A stretch of DNA of 64,000 nucleotides, taken from Venturia oleaginea (lineage: Eukaryota > Ascomycota > Dothideomycetes > Venturiales > Venturiaceae). Location of the stretch: assembly GCA_013176395.1 (NCBI GenBank), contig JABMLP010000004.1:992001-1056000 (forward strand), in the 5' to 3' direction. Numbering within the stretch: the first letter of the stretch is position 1; every line of letters starts with the position of its first letter. Made by a program: the position numbers and the translations under genes. The notes beneath the pieces were generated by a model, which saw only the letters and a list, made by a program, of their open reading frames with translations, had not been told where the DNA came from and did no database searches. Positions 21,859-33,550 of the stretch are shown piece by piece.

Positions 21859-23191
21859 GCAATGCTGGCATCTGGTGGAAAGGGACCATATCCTTGGCAT
21901 CACCGCTAGTCCACACCTCTACCTTTCTCCTTTCTACTGAAAATTGATACCATAGTATCTGTTTGTTACTCATACCGGAGTTTGGTGCGGTCACTCGCAT
22001 TTACAAGTGCTGGGCTGGGATCGCGCCCGGCGTTTCTGAGGCGTTGCGTCACGGCATAAACATCCATCTCGATCGAGCTTACAAGAAGACGACGGAGGAA
22101 ACTTCTCATTTCGACCTGTAGAAGTCCCCATCTGCAGTAATGATGAACGAAATTATATATGTATTCATCCAACGTCCCTTTGATCCTTGTTGCCTCCCTG
22201 TTCGACTCTCTTGTGCTGGTCTATTTTCTAGGCGCAGTTGTAAATCAATTTTCTTTTTTTCTTTATTTCTGGCAGTGAAAGCGGATATAGGTCGCTTGGT
22301 CGTTTTTCTGAACCTCGTACCCACAACTACTTGGAAACCCTAAATTGCAGTTTGTTAACGAGGAAACTCTAAATTTCAGTCGTGGAAATTTGAGTGGGAA
22401 TGACCTTGGTACGATGACCATCTGGTACCATTGGTATTCTTATAAGAGGATTACCTGCATAGGATACTGTTCCGACTGAATTGGGTTGGCAAGCTTACTA
22501 AAGGTTATGGCGTGGTTCTGTGCTGGGTAGGTAGTGATAGGGATAATGGGCATCTGTGACTAGTAGTTTTTATTCTTGTTTTCGACTCGAGAGATGGGAT
22601 CTAGCCATTTTTGGAACGGGTGTCTTCGCGCGCGTGTGTTCGTGGTTGTGTGAGGAAGGACTTGTGACCGGAATAGTCTTTCTAGCCATCTTATTCGGAG
22701 GCAGCAGAGGAATAGAATAGGTGAGAGTTGTTGGTGTATTCTAATTGTGTTTTTTGGTGTAGTTGACGACCGCGACATTGTGGATGTTGATGTACGACAA
22801 CGTAGGATGTATATATAACTCGGAATAACAGGGTGATTATTTGCCCTGAGAAAGATTCGCTCGAGAGGCAGAATGGTCGTTTCCATCGAGATGAAGGTAT
22901 CGGCATGGTGATCGAATCCATCGAATCTCGTCTACTGTTCTTGCTGCTGTTCCGACCTGGCGGGTCTGTCTGATCAGCAATAACGCCATCCGCCGAAATC
23001 GCATAATCAACAACCTGCCTCGTTCTCTCAACGCGGCCTCCGATCTCAAAGGTTCCCATGGATAGATTTTGCAATCTCGAAATCCCAGTCCATCAAGACG
23101 AGGTTGACTCTGTGTACTTGACAGCTTGATCGACCTAGTGAAGGTTATTTAGTCAAGAATACACCGACTAGAAAACTGCAGCTCTCACCAG
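21859..23191. other. Intergenic
   Basis: No supportable gene. Several short frames overlap on both strands. This includes the 3' flank of lst8 and of the minus-strand pseudogene. Confidence 0.5.
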
Positions 23192-25175
23192 CTATAACAC
23201 TTCAACTTGCATGTTTTGTTCTTTGCCCCATTCCTTTTCTTTGAACTTCTCAAACCATGCTTGTTGACTGCGTGTAGCAAATACATTAGAGTCCAGTAGC
23301 TGATCTGGGCCATTGTGAGAACTGAGAGTTGAGTGACGGAGGACCTTAAAGGGCAAAAACGAGTCTTTTCTCTTCGCCAAGGTCACGGCATAGTTGGCTG
23401 GCAGTGAATGAACCTGTTATAATCCAATGCTTCAGAAGCCGGAACCCCTGTCTTGCTCAAGTTTTGTCCAAAACTCACCAACCAAGTTCATCTGCTAGGA
23501 GATTCAGAGCGACATCATGAGAAGGCGTGGCGGGAACGTATTGAAATTGGTCTTGACCTGAGTCTGTCGCTGAATACTAGAACTGCTACCCTTTTAAGGC
23601 GACAGTGCCGTTGCTTAGATACATCAATTCAGCAATTCTGAAGGGCAGTTGGTTGCCTGGTTGGTCATCATGCTCTTCCAAGATACCCATATGAACAATT
23701 GGCGACCATTGAAACGCGAAAAGTATGGCGCGATGAACTCATGTTGCAGAACCTCTTGGGTCGATCTCTCCGCGATCTGCTGTCAAGTCTTCCAAGACTT
23801 GAAGAGAGTCATTGTTCTCGGCGAGAAATGTCTCTTAATCTCCCGAGCTTGATCCCACGATCGGAAAAGGAGTGCTTCTCAAAATCCCCTCCACTTTCTT
23901 AGTTGCAGCAACGATGTCGCTATACCCGGTCCCGATAATGGTGAATTGTTGATATGGCTGTCCTTCGAGGAAGCGCTCGTGCCTGATAACCTTGTCCTGG
24001 ATCACGACCCGCATACCTCGAATTCCGATAGCTCCAGTCAGAGGTTGGAGCTTGTCTTTCGCAGCTGTCAGAAGGCCCGGTCTAGCAAAAACTCTCCCCT
24101 TGTGATTCGTCATTACACGAGAGTGTTACCACTACTGAACGGCATTGGAACTCTTTGCAGCAACCGCAGCATTTCGTCTGTAATCGTGTTGGCGAATTAA
24201 CAGAAAAGGTAGCCGTTGCTCGCCTGAGAAACTGCACAGCGCCCAGAGATTACGCGCTGAACAGGATCGACTTGATTGCACAACGAAACCATCAAAGCAA
24301 CTGCGATATCTTCGCTCACACGGTGCGTGCTTTTGGGGAGAACGATTACTGTGGGCTGTTGATCTTGCGAAGGAATAGCGGCACTAATGTGACTTTCGTT
24401 CGTGCCGTTCCTTAAGTTTCCTAGCCAGACTGATAATTCTGGCATCCGAGGGGTGACCCCTGTCCTGGGATGATGTTGGCGGAAATGGTTGCTTACTTAG
24501 TAATCCCCAGATGCGAATGCTTGCCGCACAGTATCTGCAACTTCCCTCGATTCGAACTTCAATAAAGCCCAATTGTTTGGAGTGCTCCAACTACATTGGA
24601 TGCAATTGTTCTCAATCACGGTTTCGAAAAATCGACCTTGCGACAGCTTCCCATCGTTACGATCATGTGCACTCTTGGTAGATATATCCGTCGGGGCATG
24701 GTCCAGCTTCTCCGTTTCTTTAGAATTGTCAAATTTGATTGGTCGCGTCGACAAGTCGGGGTTGAGTTCTTCAATATAATCCGACAGTCTTGCTTTATCC
24801 CTAAGCATTGTCAGCATCAAGTGCCTTGCAGTCTCTATATGCCTGATCATATACAACATTGTTGCAGGAGCTTACATGGGAATTGGTGTCTTCGATGCCA
24901 CCCTGTGAGAGTATTGACACTCTTCGCCATTCTCGCATCTCCCATCAAGATAGCGGGCACACGGGACATCGTAGGGTTGTATTCTTTTGAGAATTGTATC
25001 ACCATCTGTCCACGCCTTCCTCGGCTAAGCATACCCCTTCCTCGGATGATGTTGCACCTTGCGTACCTTGAAGTCTCCCGAGCGAGCTTCTGTGGACGTG
25101 TACCGGACGTGTCTAAACAGCAGGCGTTGAAAAGGAAGCAGTGAGCGACAAAGGCGGAGCAGAGAAACGCCATCG
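23192..25175 (-). pseudogene. CCCH zinc-finger/RRM-like protein, inactivated by multiple stops
   Basis: The 5' end is uncertain. An exon ending GDFK near 25,050 splices (GTACGC...TTAG) to PRKAWTDGDTILKRIQ and a CCCH finger, C-x7-C-x5-C-x3-H (CARYLDGRCENGEECQYSH), at about 24,905-24,963. After an intron (GTAAGC...GCTGACAAT...TTAG) one frame continues through an RRM-like NNWALLKFESREVADTVRQAF stretch into about 500 further codons. That frame is broken by stops at 24497, 24197, 23835, 23739, 23586 and 23577 and one shift of frame near 24,115. Sensible protein continues after each. A last intron (GTGAGT...AACAG) leads to VHSLPANYAV and the end at 23192. Each stop could arise from CAA, CAG or CGA by C-to-T. 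Likely an RNA-binding protein once; no partner is known. Confidence 0.6.
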
Positions 25176-25446
25176 ACCTGCAAGATCCAGTAACCGTAAA
25201 GGTGAGAACTGAATGGACATGAAGATGAAAGGAGGGGTGCACAAGGTTGGGATGAGACTGCGGCGAGGTTGGCACGGATATTACGCGGTACAATTAGCGT
25301 CTCGTGACCAGTGGGGAGGATATACACACTTTAATCATCATTTTCAAGTCTAGAAATACCCAAAGCTCTTTTATCCAACGGAATTGCCGCATTTCACAAG
25401 AAATTCAAAAGGTACAAAGATCATATTGGGACGCCCTGAAATAAAT

Positions 25447-27009
25447 TTAGGACTCGGATTCCTCACCAGCAGCCGGCGTAGTACCACCCGCAACAACAAC
25501 AGGTTTCCACCCCCCAAGCACAAACTCCGGCCTCGAATAGTCATCAATAGTCTTCGCATCCTTCGCCTTCGTCAACACCTTCCCAATCGCCGCTCTCTTC
25601 GACATATCAGTCGGGCTCCCACTAGCATCCATAGTATTATATTCCCAGAAATGTACATTCTTCGTATCGAAGCCAGAACTCTGCACCGGTCCCCAGCCTT
25701 CCGGCGGCACCCCGGAGATCTTGGTGCTGATGAGGACCATTTCCGCATTGGGGAAGTTCTGATTTTTCATCGGTCCGTTCCCAGGGAGACGAGCAAAGAC
25801 GGCTTTGGGTACTTGTCCCTTTGGATTGGTCTCTGTGACTGTCCATGGAAGTGGTTTTGCGAGACCGATGAGTGTGGAATTGACGAGGATGTTTCCATGA
25901 CTGCCGGCCACTGTTCTCGTCCACGTGAATGGCCCGATTGATTCGATGGTTGAGCGGAGGAAGAATACGGCGCCGTAGCCGAGGACGGTATCACCATGAC
26001 CTGAAAGTTTCGAGTCGACGAAGTAAATCGTGCCGTAGGTTGTGAATGCATCTCCGGACCCAATCAGGTTCATACGGTCGAGGATGATTCTTTGACCTCT
26101 GACAAGCATCGCTTCAGCTTGACCGATGAAGAAATTCTCGATAGTGAAGGTAGAGAACTGCATGTCTTTACACTCGTTCACCGTGAAAGCCGGTCTTCGC
26201 GACGGTCCTGCTTTCGCGGGATTGAAAGCGGAATTATTTGGGTAGCCGACCTTTACACCTGCACGAGATTCGCCGCGGATTATGAGGTTTGACTTTTTGG
26301 AGGCGAAGACGATCTCCTCATACAACCCATTCTTTACAAAAATCGTTATCTTCTTTGCTGGAGTTGCTGGAGCCCAATCGATGGCGCCTTGGACAGTGCC
26401 GAAATCGCCGGTGCCGTCCGCTGCAACTACAACTTTTGCACTTCCTGAGCTTGGTGGACTTGCTTTGGTCGTGAATGTCCAGGTATTTTCACCTGTGAAA
26501 CCTGCGACAGATGGAGAAAGGACTGACGGGTCGACTTTTACGTTGTATGTTTTGCCATATTTCAGCGCACCATTGTGGAGATTTATCGTGGCAACATTTC
26601 CTCTCACGATGATAGGGAAGAAATGGAAGTCGTACCCGCCGATCATGGTTTCTTGATACTTTCCCTTGTCACCTGCTTTTGCAGGTCCAGGCGCGGTAGT
26701 CGTTCCTTTATTTCCTGGCGCGCGGCCTGTTGGATTTGGACTGGGCGCGATTTTCATGTCGAGCGTTTCGACGACTTGCTTTGAGGCGGCATCGTATATT
26801 TTGATCGTTCCTGAGTTCCCAATCTTTGGTGGAGAGGAGAAGGTCAAGACGAGATGGGTATCCGGGCTTACGTTCTTGGCGCCATTCGCTGGAAATATCG
26901 TGACTGGCGCATTCTGTGTGGCGACGACGTGATTCGAGGAAACCAGTGGTTCTTGAGGGAGAGAACATGCCAATGTTGAGAACAATGTGGCGACAATCGA
27001 GGCTTTCAT
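25447..27009 (-). CDS. Secreted pectinesterase-like protein (CE8 fold) with N-terminal Ig-like domain
   Basis: This intronless gene encodes 520 residues. The signal peptide is MKASIVATLFSTLACS. Residues about 30-180 form a Big_5-type Ig-like domain (VTIFPANGAKNVSPDTHLVLTF). From about 195 a right-handed beta-helix of the pectin methylesterase family begins (VVAADGTGDFGTVQGAIDW, a classic PME start). Catalytic segments differ from canonical enzymes: GSGDAFTTYG stands where GxQDTLY is expected, and GHGDTVLGYG where GTVDFIFG is expected. Both Asp residues and a possible Arg (FARLPG) are kept, but the Gln is not. It should act outside the cell on methyl-esterified pectin or a related polysaccharide; altered specificity is possible. 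Confidence 0.88.
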   Translation of the reverse strand: MKASIVATLFSTLACSLPQEPLVSSNHVVATQNAPVTIFPANGAKNVSPDTHLVLTFSSPPKIGNSGTIKIYDAASKQVVETLDMKIAPSPNPTGRAPGNKGTTTAPGPAKAGDKGKYQETMIGGYDFHFFPIIVRGNVATINLHNGALKYGKTYNVKVDPSVLSPSVAGFTGENTWTFTTKASPPSSGSAKVVVAADGTGDFGTVQGAIDWAPATPAKKITIFVKNGLYEEIVFASKKSNLIIRGESRAGVKVGYPNNSAFNPAKAGPSRRPAFTVNECKDMQFSTFTIENFFIGQAEAMLVRGQRIILDRMNLIGSGDAFTTYGTIYFVDSKLSGHGDTVLGYGAVFFLRSTIESIGPFTWTRTVAGSHGNILVNSTLIGLAKPLPWTVTETNPKGQVPKAVFARLPGNGPMKNQNFPNAEMVLISTKISGVPPEGWGPVQSSGFDTKNVHFWEYNTMDASGSPTDMSKRAAIGKVLTKAKDAKTIDDYSRPEFVLGGWKPVVVAGGTTPAAGEESES

Positions 27010-27693
27010 AATGAGCGTGGAGCCTCAAGAGGCCTTTTTGTGGTTGTAGATGGATAAAGGTGTGCGATATCATGGCCGGCGATCTATCGACAAGATAATA
27101 TAAGGAAGTGATTCCAACAGCAAGAGAATCTGGAGAAATTATAAGCATCTCGCCTAAATATAAAACATTAACAAATATCGCCCACTTTGAATCATATCAA
27201 TTCTCGGATGTTAGATTAAGTCGGCCCCAGTTTCAGTCAAACGCCGAAGTATACCTTGGACCTCAGCCACTGGTGCCGCAGATCTACAGATTGACATTCT
27301 GGGCGCGGGGAAATTTGATCTCTCGTGCTGTTAATCTTTAAATCCAATTGGTGGCACACCGAAAACGTGCACGGCATTTTGTCCGCATTCCCACCAGGAG
27401 GTATGTATTTTGGCAACAACCACATCTGGCCATTGAAGACCCGAGGGAATTTTATGCTGAGCTCATCACTGAATACATCTGCGCTTTAGTTATGAAATCT
27501 TGCAAACACCAGAAAGTGGTCCATCTCATCTAAAGAATGTTAGCAAATGCTAAGGATGGAGCATCGGCTTCAACATACTGACAGTGGGATAATGTTACGA
27601 TCGCCAACACATACCATGTAGTCAAACACTTTCTTGAAAAGGATAAGTAGCAAGTTCCACAGAACTCTTCAGCTTTACCATCAAATTAATACA
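27010..27693. other. Divergent promoter region
   Basis: This lies between the pectinesterase-like gene (minus) and the zinc-ribbon gene (plus). No gene or repeat is recognised. Confidence 0.5.
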
Positions 27694-28140
27694 ATGAAGC
27701 AAGACAAAACTATGTCAGATCCAAACGAGGCCTCAAAACAAGAGTCCTGTCCAGAGTGCAATGGTGGCCGAATCGTCCCGAAACAAACAAAGAGATCCCG
27801 TGCGCAATGTTCTCGGTGTAGACATAATGGCTGGATAGAAGCAATCGAGGGCCTAAGTGACGAAGACTCCCTGCAGCCGCGCACTATTTACGTTTCCGAG
27901 ACATATTTCGATGGGCTTACGGGAAAGCAAGAGAACAGAGACGTGACGGAAACACAGCAAGCAGAGACCAAGCGGATACTCTTGGAGCCAGATTTATTCG
28001 AGGCTCGAGTGGAGAAGATCATGGAAGATCTGGCGAAGAAAACACCGAGGATTCTGGCCGATCCTAACAGAGATGACGGTGACAATGAGCCGGAGGAACC
28101 AAGGTGGAAGTTGAGGAAATGGAATAGTGCCGTTGTCTAG
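27694..28140 (+). CDS. Small CxxC zinc-ribbon-like protein, unknown
   Basis: 148 residues from ATG 27694. The frame extends upstream but without another ATG. Residues about 15-45 hold two CxxC pairs (CPECNGG and CSRCRHNGW), a zinc-ribbon arrangement. The rest is acidic and helical, with a KIMEDLAKKTPRILADPN stretch. I do not recognise a family. It is probably nuclear or cytoplasmic, since no signal peptide is present. Support rests on the paired CxxC motifs and an uninterrupted frame. Confidence 0.5.
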   Translation: MKQDKTMSDPNEASKQESCPECNGGRIVPKQTKRSRAQCSRCRHNGWIEAIEGLSDEDSLQPRTIYVSETYFDGLTGKQENRDVTETQQAETKRILLEPDLFEARVEKIMEDLAKKTPRILADPNRDDGDNEPEEPRWKLRKWNSAVV

Positions 28141-28270
28141 GATCAAGGGCTGGATTCAGTTAGCGACTTGTGAGGAGTGTTGATTTTAGTGGTTGGTCTA
28201 AGAACACCAAAACAACGCGATGCAATATAGTCCCCGGACTCCAAGTGCATACTATGTGAACACAACGCTT

Positions 28271-30505
28271 TCAGACAGGATGTATAAATTGTCCACCAAC
28301 CAATTCTTCACCATCCATCATAGCAAAATCATTCTCGTGATCCGTCTCTTGTACCACTGCTTTCCCAATAACCCCCACACCAACATTCTGCGCACTATCC
28401 CTAACCACAGACCCATTAACAGCAAGCACCCTCCTCGAAAACAACGGTTCCGTCCCAACGCCAAAAGGAACCTGCGCCATAGCCCCATCTCCATTCCCCA
28501 CTCTCACCCCAGCAAAAACATATTCCTGTTCCGTCATACCGTAACTCATTCCCGTCCTCAGCACACGATTCTGCGAGTACCCCGACGACCCATTCTGTCT
28601 CGTCATCAGACTGAATCCCTCAAGCCCACCATCACCACTTGTATTCGGGAACGATTCAAGACCAGAAGGAAAGACGGAGATACCCGAGACTTGGATGTTC
28701 TTAGAACGATCAATCACCCCCGTAAGCCCCATAGTCCCAGCAGTAGCGTCTTTCTCGGCCGTACTCATCACGAAAAGCGGATACGAGAATTTTCGTGAGC
28801 AACCAGAAGACGAAATATCAAGACCAGAAGTCATCTGCCTGTTTGTCTGGTTATTGCCATTGTTAGTGAAGGAGCCGATGTTGGAGTATTGGAGGGTTTG
28901 TTGCCATGATGCTGTTATTGGGCCTGTAGAGATTTGAAGCGTGGAGGTGAAGGAGATTCGCCGTTGGGCTAGGACTTGATATTTGAGTGTTATGTTTGCG
29001 CCATTGGGGGATTTGGTGGTGGACGAGGTGATGAAGAACTGGGGAGGAGGTGTGAGTTTGGTTATTGAGGTGCCTGTTGTTGTTGTGTTGGGTGTGTCGA
29101 GCCAGAGGAAGAGTTTTCCTGTTACTATATGCGTTTATGGTTAGTTGGTAGATTTGAGGAGGAAGGTAATGGACTACGGACCGATCCAGTATTTACCGAC
29201 CGTTGTGAGAATAGCATTGCCTCGACCATCGTCTACTAGACCCATAACTCGAATCTCATACGTGTGATCTCTTCCATCAGATAGAAGAGAGAGCCAAGGT
29301 GTAAGATCTACCTCATCCTCTTTCATGTCGTATGCATCAATACCTACTTGAGGTCGCCAAAATCCTGCGGCCGTAAGTAAGAGTCCGTGCCGGACATCAA
29401 GATGCACGTACCAGGAACAATTCCTCCCGTGAATATAACTGGGAATGACCAAGCGACCCCTGCTATCTCTCCATCGACGAGCAACTGCACCTCTCGGAAT
29501 GGGCTGAAGCCCAACAGTGTATTGTTGAAAAACGTTCCCGTGGTAGAGTTTGGCGCATTGCTCCACCAAAACTCTTCTTCTCCTTGTCCAACCGCCGAAA
29601 TAGAGAATATCGCCTTCTTGACGTTTTGGGGAATGGTAAACGTGTTTATCGCTTGGACTTCAGGCACCATGAAGGCACTTGCGGAGCCATTGGCAGATCT
29701 GCGCGCAGAGAGTGGAACGATAACGTCTGCTGTTTTTGTTACATTCTTTGCGGAGAAAAAGGTCGCCGTCAACGTGGTATTGAAGGAGCCAGTATAAGTT
29801 TGGTCTATGATATTCCCAAGATCGAAGACGATCTTTTGTGGTTGTTTCCAAAGTGTAAGATAGTTTGAGACGTCTTTTATGTACGTCCAGACAATGCCTT
29901 TCTGGGTAGGTTCGGCAGTAGAGGTTCGCCAGATCTCTGTATCGTTAAGGTCTAAGAAATTAGCATATTGCGATAGCTGCTAGAGGAATGTGGAGCGTAC
30001 ACATCACAGCAAGTCTACGACACTATTAGCTTTTGACCAAGACCATGGCAGGGAGGCGGAGGTGTGGTACCTATCGAATTGTCTTCCCGTCGAGGTTACT
30101 GTGAAGTTCATAACGATGCGATTATATTCACATGCAGGAGGTTGATATTGCCCTATCCGGAAAAAGTCAGAACTTAGCGCCCAAGAATCATACCCAACTC
30201 GAACTCTTGTTTCGCGCAATGATGTCGAACTCACCAGAGAAGGGCTTTCCATAGCTGTTCCCAAACGAATATGACATAAGAACTTGTTGGCATTGGGTTG
30301 GACCATCTTCTGGTATGACAATAGGGGATGAAACTTGAAACACATCCATTAACGGGGCAGCGACGCCATCTGCACGCACTGGTGGGTTATCCGCCGGCTG
30401 TGAGGGTAGTGATGGCGCCAAAGGAGCTCTCCTGAGCGCATTACAAACATCGAAAAGCAGAGCCGCAGAAATGGCAAGATAGAATATTGTGCTGAAGTTG
30501 CCCAT
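28271..30505 (-). CDS. PNGase A-like peptide N-glycanase, secreted
   Basis: Multi-exon gene. Recognised exons: 30505-30235, from 30152 to about 30071, 29951-29412, 29364-29182 and 29118-28271. Most introns are GT..AG and phase-consistent: 30153-30234, 29365-29411 and 29119-29181 (the last with a GTCCGT donor). The join between the second exon (ending GRQFDR) and the third (starting LNDTEIWRTSTAEPT) does not keep phase with the sites I can see; a micro-exon or a small lesion may lie at 29,952-30,070. The protein has a signal anchor (IFYLAISAALLFDVCNA), then peptide-N4-asparagine amidase A sequence: EIWRTSTAEPT, IVWTYIKDVSNYL, YTGSFNTTL and FREVQLLVDGEIAG. The family removes N-glycans from glycopeptides in secretory or extracellular compartments. 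Total length of about 650 residues fits. Confidence 0.8.
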
Positions 30506-30841
30506 GACAGAGACTTCTCACGCGCCGTGATGAACCAACGTCCCCCCACGCGGCAAATCGTCTCGAGGTACACGCCTCCGTGACCGTCAATATCCAAATG
30601 AAAATGTATGCTCTCTTGGGTCGAAAGCTGTAAACGGAAAGTCCACCTCCACAGACAAGAATAGGCTTTGCCAAGACGGCCGACCTACGCGTGCCGCGGT
30701 CGAGCGATATGAGTTTGTGTGGGACTGAGGCTGCGAGAACTGGTTAGATCGTGCGACGCAAATCTACGAAACGAGGTTCCGCGAACCTTGGACGGAGTCG
30801 ACTGCGAGCCTGCGGGCGCCACTTGCGCGAAGGCCGAGTGA

Positions 30842-31138
30842 TCAACTTGATCCGGTCTGAAGTTCTCGAGGGTCTCCTTGGTAGTTGTCCCAGAATCGTT
30901 GTACAGCTCTCTGCGCTGTGTTGGAGTTGGTAAAGCGGTGGCGGAAGTAGTTGAAGAGCGCAAATTCGTCTTTCGTCAAGATGTAAGTATCCGGATTGGC
31001 TTCAAGGCGAGCCCAAACTTCTCGTATATAACGTTCGAGACAGCTCGAGACAGTTGGATCCACGACGCCCTCGCTGTTACGGGCGATTTCCAGTGCCCTC
31101 TGGATGGTAAAGTGCCCGTCAACTTCATTGCCCCCCAT
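30842..31138 (-). CDS. Small conserved-looking helical protein, unknown
   Basis: 98 residues from ATG 31138 (MGGNEVDGHFTIQRALEIA). A longer frame upstream has no conserved look. The body, VDPTVSSCLERYIREVWARL through ILTKDEFALFNYFRHRF, reads like a compact helical domain, and similar short proteins are common in filamentous ascomycetes to my knowledge. No signal peptide, transmembrane segment or catalytic motif is present. Function unknown. Confidence 0.55.
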   Translation of the reverse strand: MGGNEVDGHFTIQRALEIARNSEGVVDPTVSSCLERYIREVWARLEANPDTYILTKDEFALFNYFRHRFTNSNTAQRAVQRFWDNYQGDPRELQTGSS

Positions 31139-33550
31139 TTTTGGAAAGGGTTTGTGGGATTTGAAAAGTGTATGAGGTGAATGGATGGAATCAATGAATT
31201 GGGATGATGGTCGGTAGGAGAGTGAAGAATCAGCATGCGAAGTGTGGCTGACGGCAGTTGAGGGGGTGTTGGGATGGAATATGTAGTAGGCTGATGAGAT
31301 TTCATCACTCACGAGAGATAGAAGGATGGCCGGCCAAATCTTCAGACACCAAAAGACAAAAAGATGACTTCGTGTTCCTCGGCGATCGTTCGCAAGCTTG
31401 GGATCCAGTGCCTCGACAGGTCTACTTTTTCCGGCGCCTCAGGTCAAGCGAAGACGGTTCGTGGGACAGGGTTTGGGAGAGCAAATGCAGAGTCTTGATC
31501 ACGCCGCTGATGGAATCGATCCCGGTCGTCCCTGGTGCTATAGCAGAGCACCCAATTCGGAGAATGGAAGATTTAGATTGGATTCGCTTGAGGCCTGCCA
31601 GATTGACGTCGATCCGCTCGCCGAGAAGTGGTGGACTCCCGTCGCCCCGCTGTATTATTGATTGACGATTTGTCGTTTCCTGGTTATAGTGCCTGCAATC
31701 AATGGGATGAGGGCCAAACGGAGGAACCCAGGTACTTGTTTCGAAGTAGCCCGGGAATTGGAGGAGGGAGTTCACAAGCGATACAACTGTGAGGACTCAG
31801 TGACATCAGCAGTAGAGAACGGCGGCTTCGCGATAAAAGGAAAAATAAGATTGGAGAAAATAAGATTGTTCTCGACGTCGAAGAACTGTTCAGGGCAGGA
31901 CCAGGATGGTGCAGCTGCTCATGCCGTTTGCGTTTCGAGATTGGTCCAGGAACTTGCGCGCTCCAGCTCTATGTCGATTTGAATCGATTTCCGATGGGGA
32001 GAACGACTGTCGGCATGGATGGTATGCAGTGTGCACGGTGGGAGAAGTATGGTTTTAACCTTGCCAGTATCCCATGCCCAGAGATGTCTGCCACGTCCAG
32101 CCCTGCATGTTGATGATGGCGCTGCGCGCATGTCCGCACTGTGCGGAACTGCGGATGAGGAGGGGAAGGGGTTCTGATTGAAACGGTTGTCTGGTGCTTG
32201 GCTGGAGCCATACAGTTGCCCAAGACGGGTAGGGCGAGTAACGTCGTAGCGTTTGATCCTAGGGCGGTACAATGGGAGGCGGTGCACCTGCATCTGTCAC
32301 AGTACTCCTGGCTCCAGAGACGGCCTCTGCGCCGTCGTTTTGGACGGAGAATTAATGCTCAAACATGGCAGAAGTACTATGTATCTTCTCAACCGCACCT
32401 CGTCTGCCCTGTCCAATCGGAACAGCCAGCGACATGGTGCTCTTCCCTGGCGACGGCGATAATACTATAAGATTTGCATCTTCGCATCTTCGCATCTTCG
32501 CATCTTCGCATCTTCGCATGGGTTTCCACGACGAGTCGCCGCTATGATTCTGTGACTTCCACTGGACCAAGCTAGTCGATCAACGATGCAGGAAAAGATG
32601 CCATGCATTGCATCGAACGATTTGCAGCAAGCAGGGTCAAAAAAAGCAACAAGTTGCCTAATTTTGGTCAAGTACTGATGTTCTCTACCCGATCATCACC
32701 ATGTCTCACTCAAATATGATGGCGCAGCACGATGCGGGTGAAAGCATGCTCACGAGGACGTACTGGCCAGCAGTAAGAAGTTTCTCTGTGAGTGCGGGCG
32801 CTAACTTGTCTTAGCCATCAATGCGAAATATCGCGAGTCTGATGGCTTGGAGATCAATAAGATATACTTTGGACTAAATAACTGAAAAGTATTTCCATCA
32901 ACCAATCTTCCTCAGAAGTGACGCCCAAGCCTTTCTAAAAATATTTATCGGAAAGCTAACAAAACTAGTCCGTGTTCGTTTATAATTCGCATCTCAGATC
33001 ATCGTTTAAATAGCAGTCATTTGTGCAAAAACCTCCGGGTACGCAGAACAGTGAGACGTCGATCTTGTCAGGTTATTTCCGAACCCAATAATATCTTTGC
33101 TCTAGAAGTGATTTCCATGCACATGGAATGTAATCTGATCTTGGCATTCAGAGTATGATATTCCTTATACAGGGAGCAGAGATACGGAGATTTGGCTATG
33201 GACAGAGTATCATTTGATGATGGTCTAATTCTGATTATATTGCAGTATAATATATGTCATTTCGCGGCAAGTATTGTCCGGCTCAGGGATAGCGGCAGTT
33301 CGAAGAAAAAACAAGAGTTGATGCTCATGATGTTGATGGAGAGGATGAGGAAGAAAAAATTAGAGCATGACGGGAGCCGCCCGCGTCGGGGTAAACTACA
33401 GCATGAAGTGCACGTGACTCGAAGGCGATTATAGAGCAGTTTCGCCTTACAAAAAGTTGGCCGACCCCATTTACAACCAAAGTCCCGCAATCAGGAACTT
33501 TACCCCGATCAAGAAGATCTCTCCCACCAGCCCTCTCATATGTATACATC
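31139..33550. other. Gene-poor stretch of 2.4 kb
   Basis: No supportable coding region. Frames of 60-135 codons overlap on both strands and lack motifs. One short tandem repeat is present (32477-32519). The last few hundred bases should include the promoter of the DUF1279 gene. Confidence 0.5.
32477..32519. repeat. Octamer microsatellite
   Basis: CATCTTCG is repeated five times perfectly, followed by a partial unit CAT. Confidence 0.95.
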
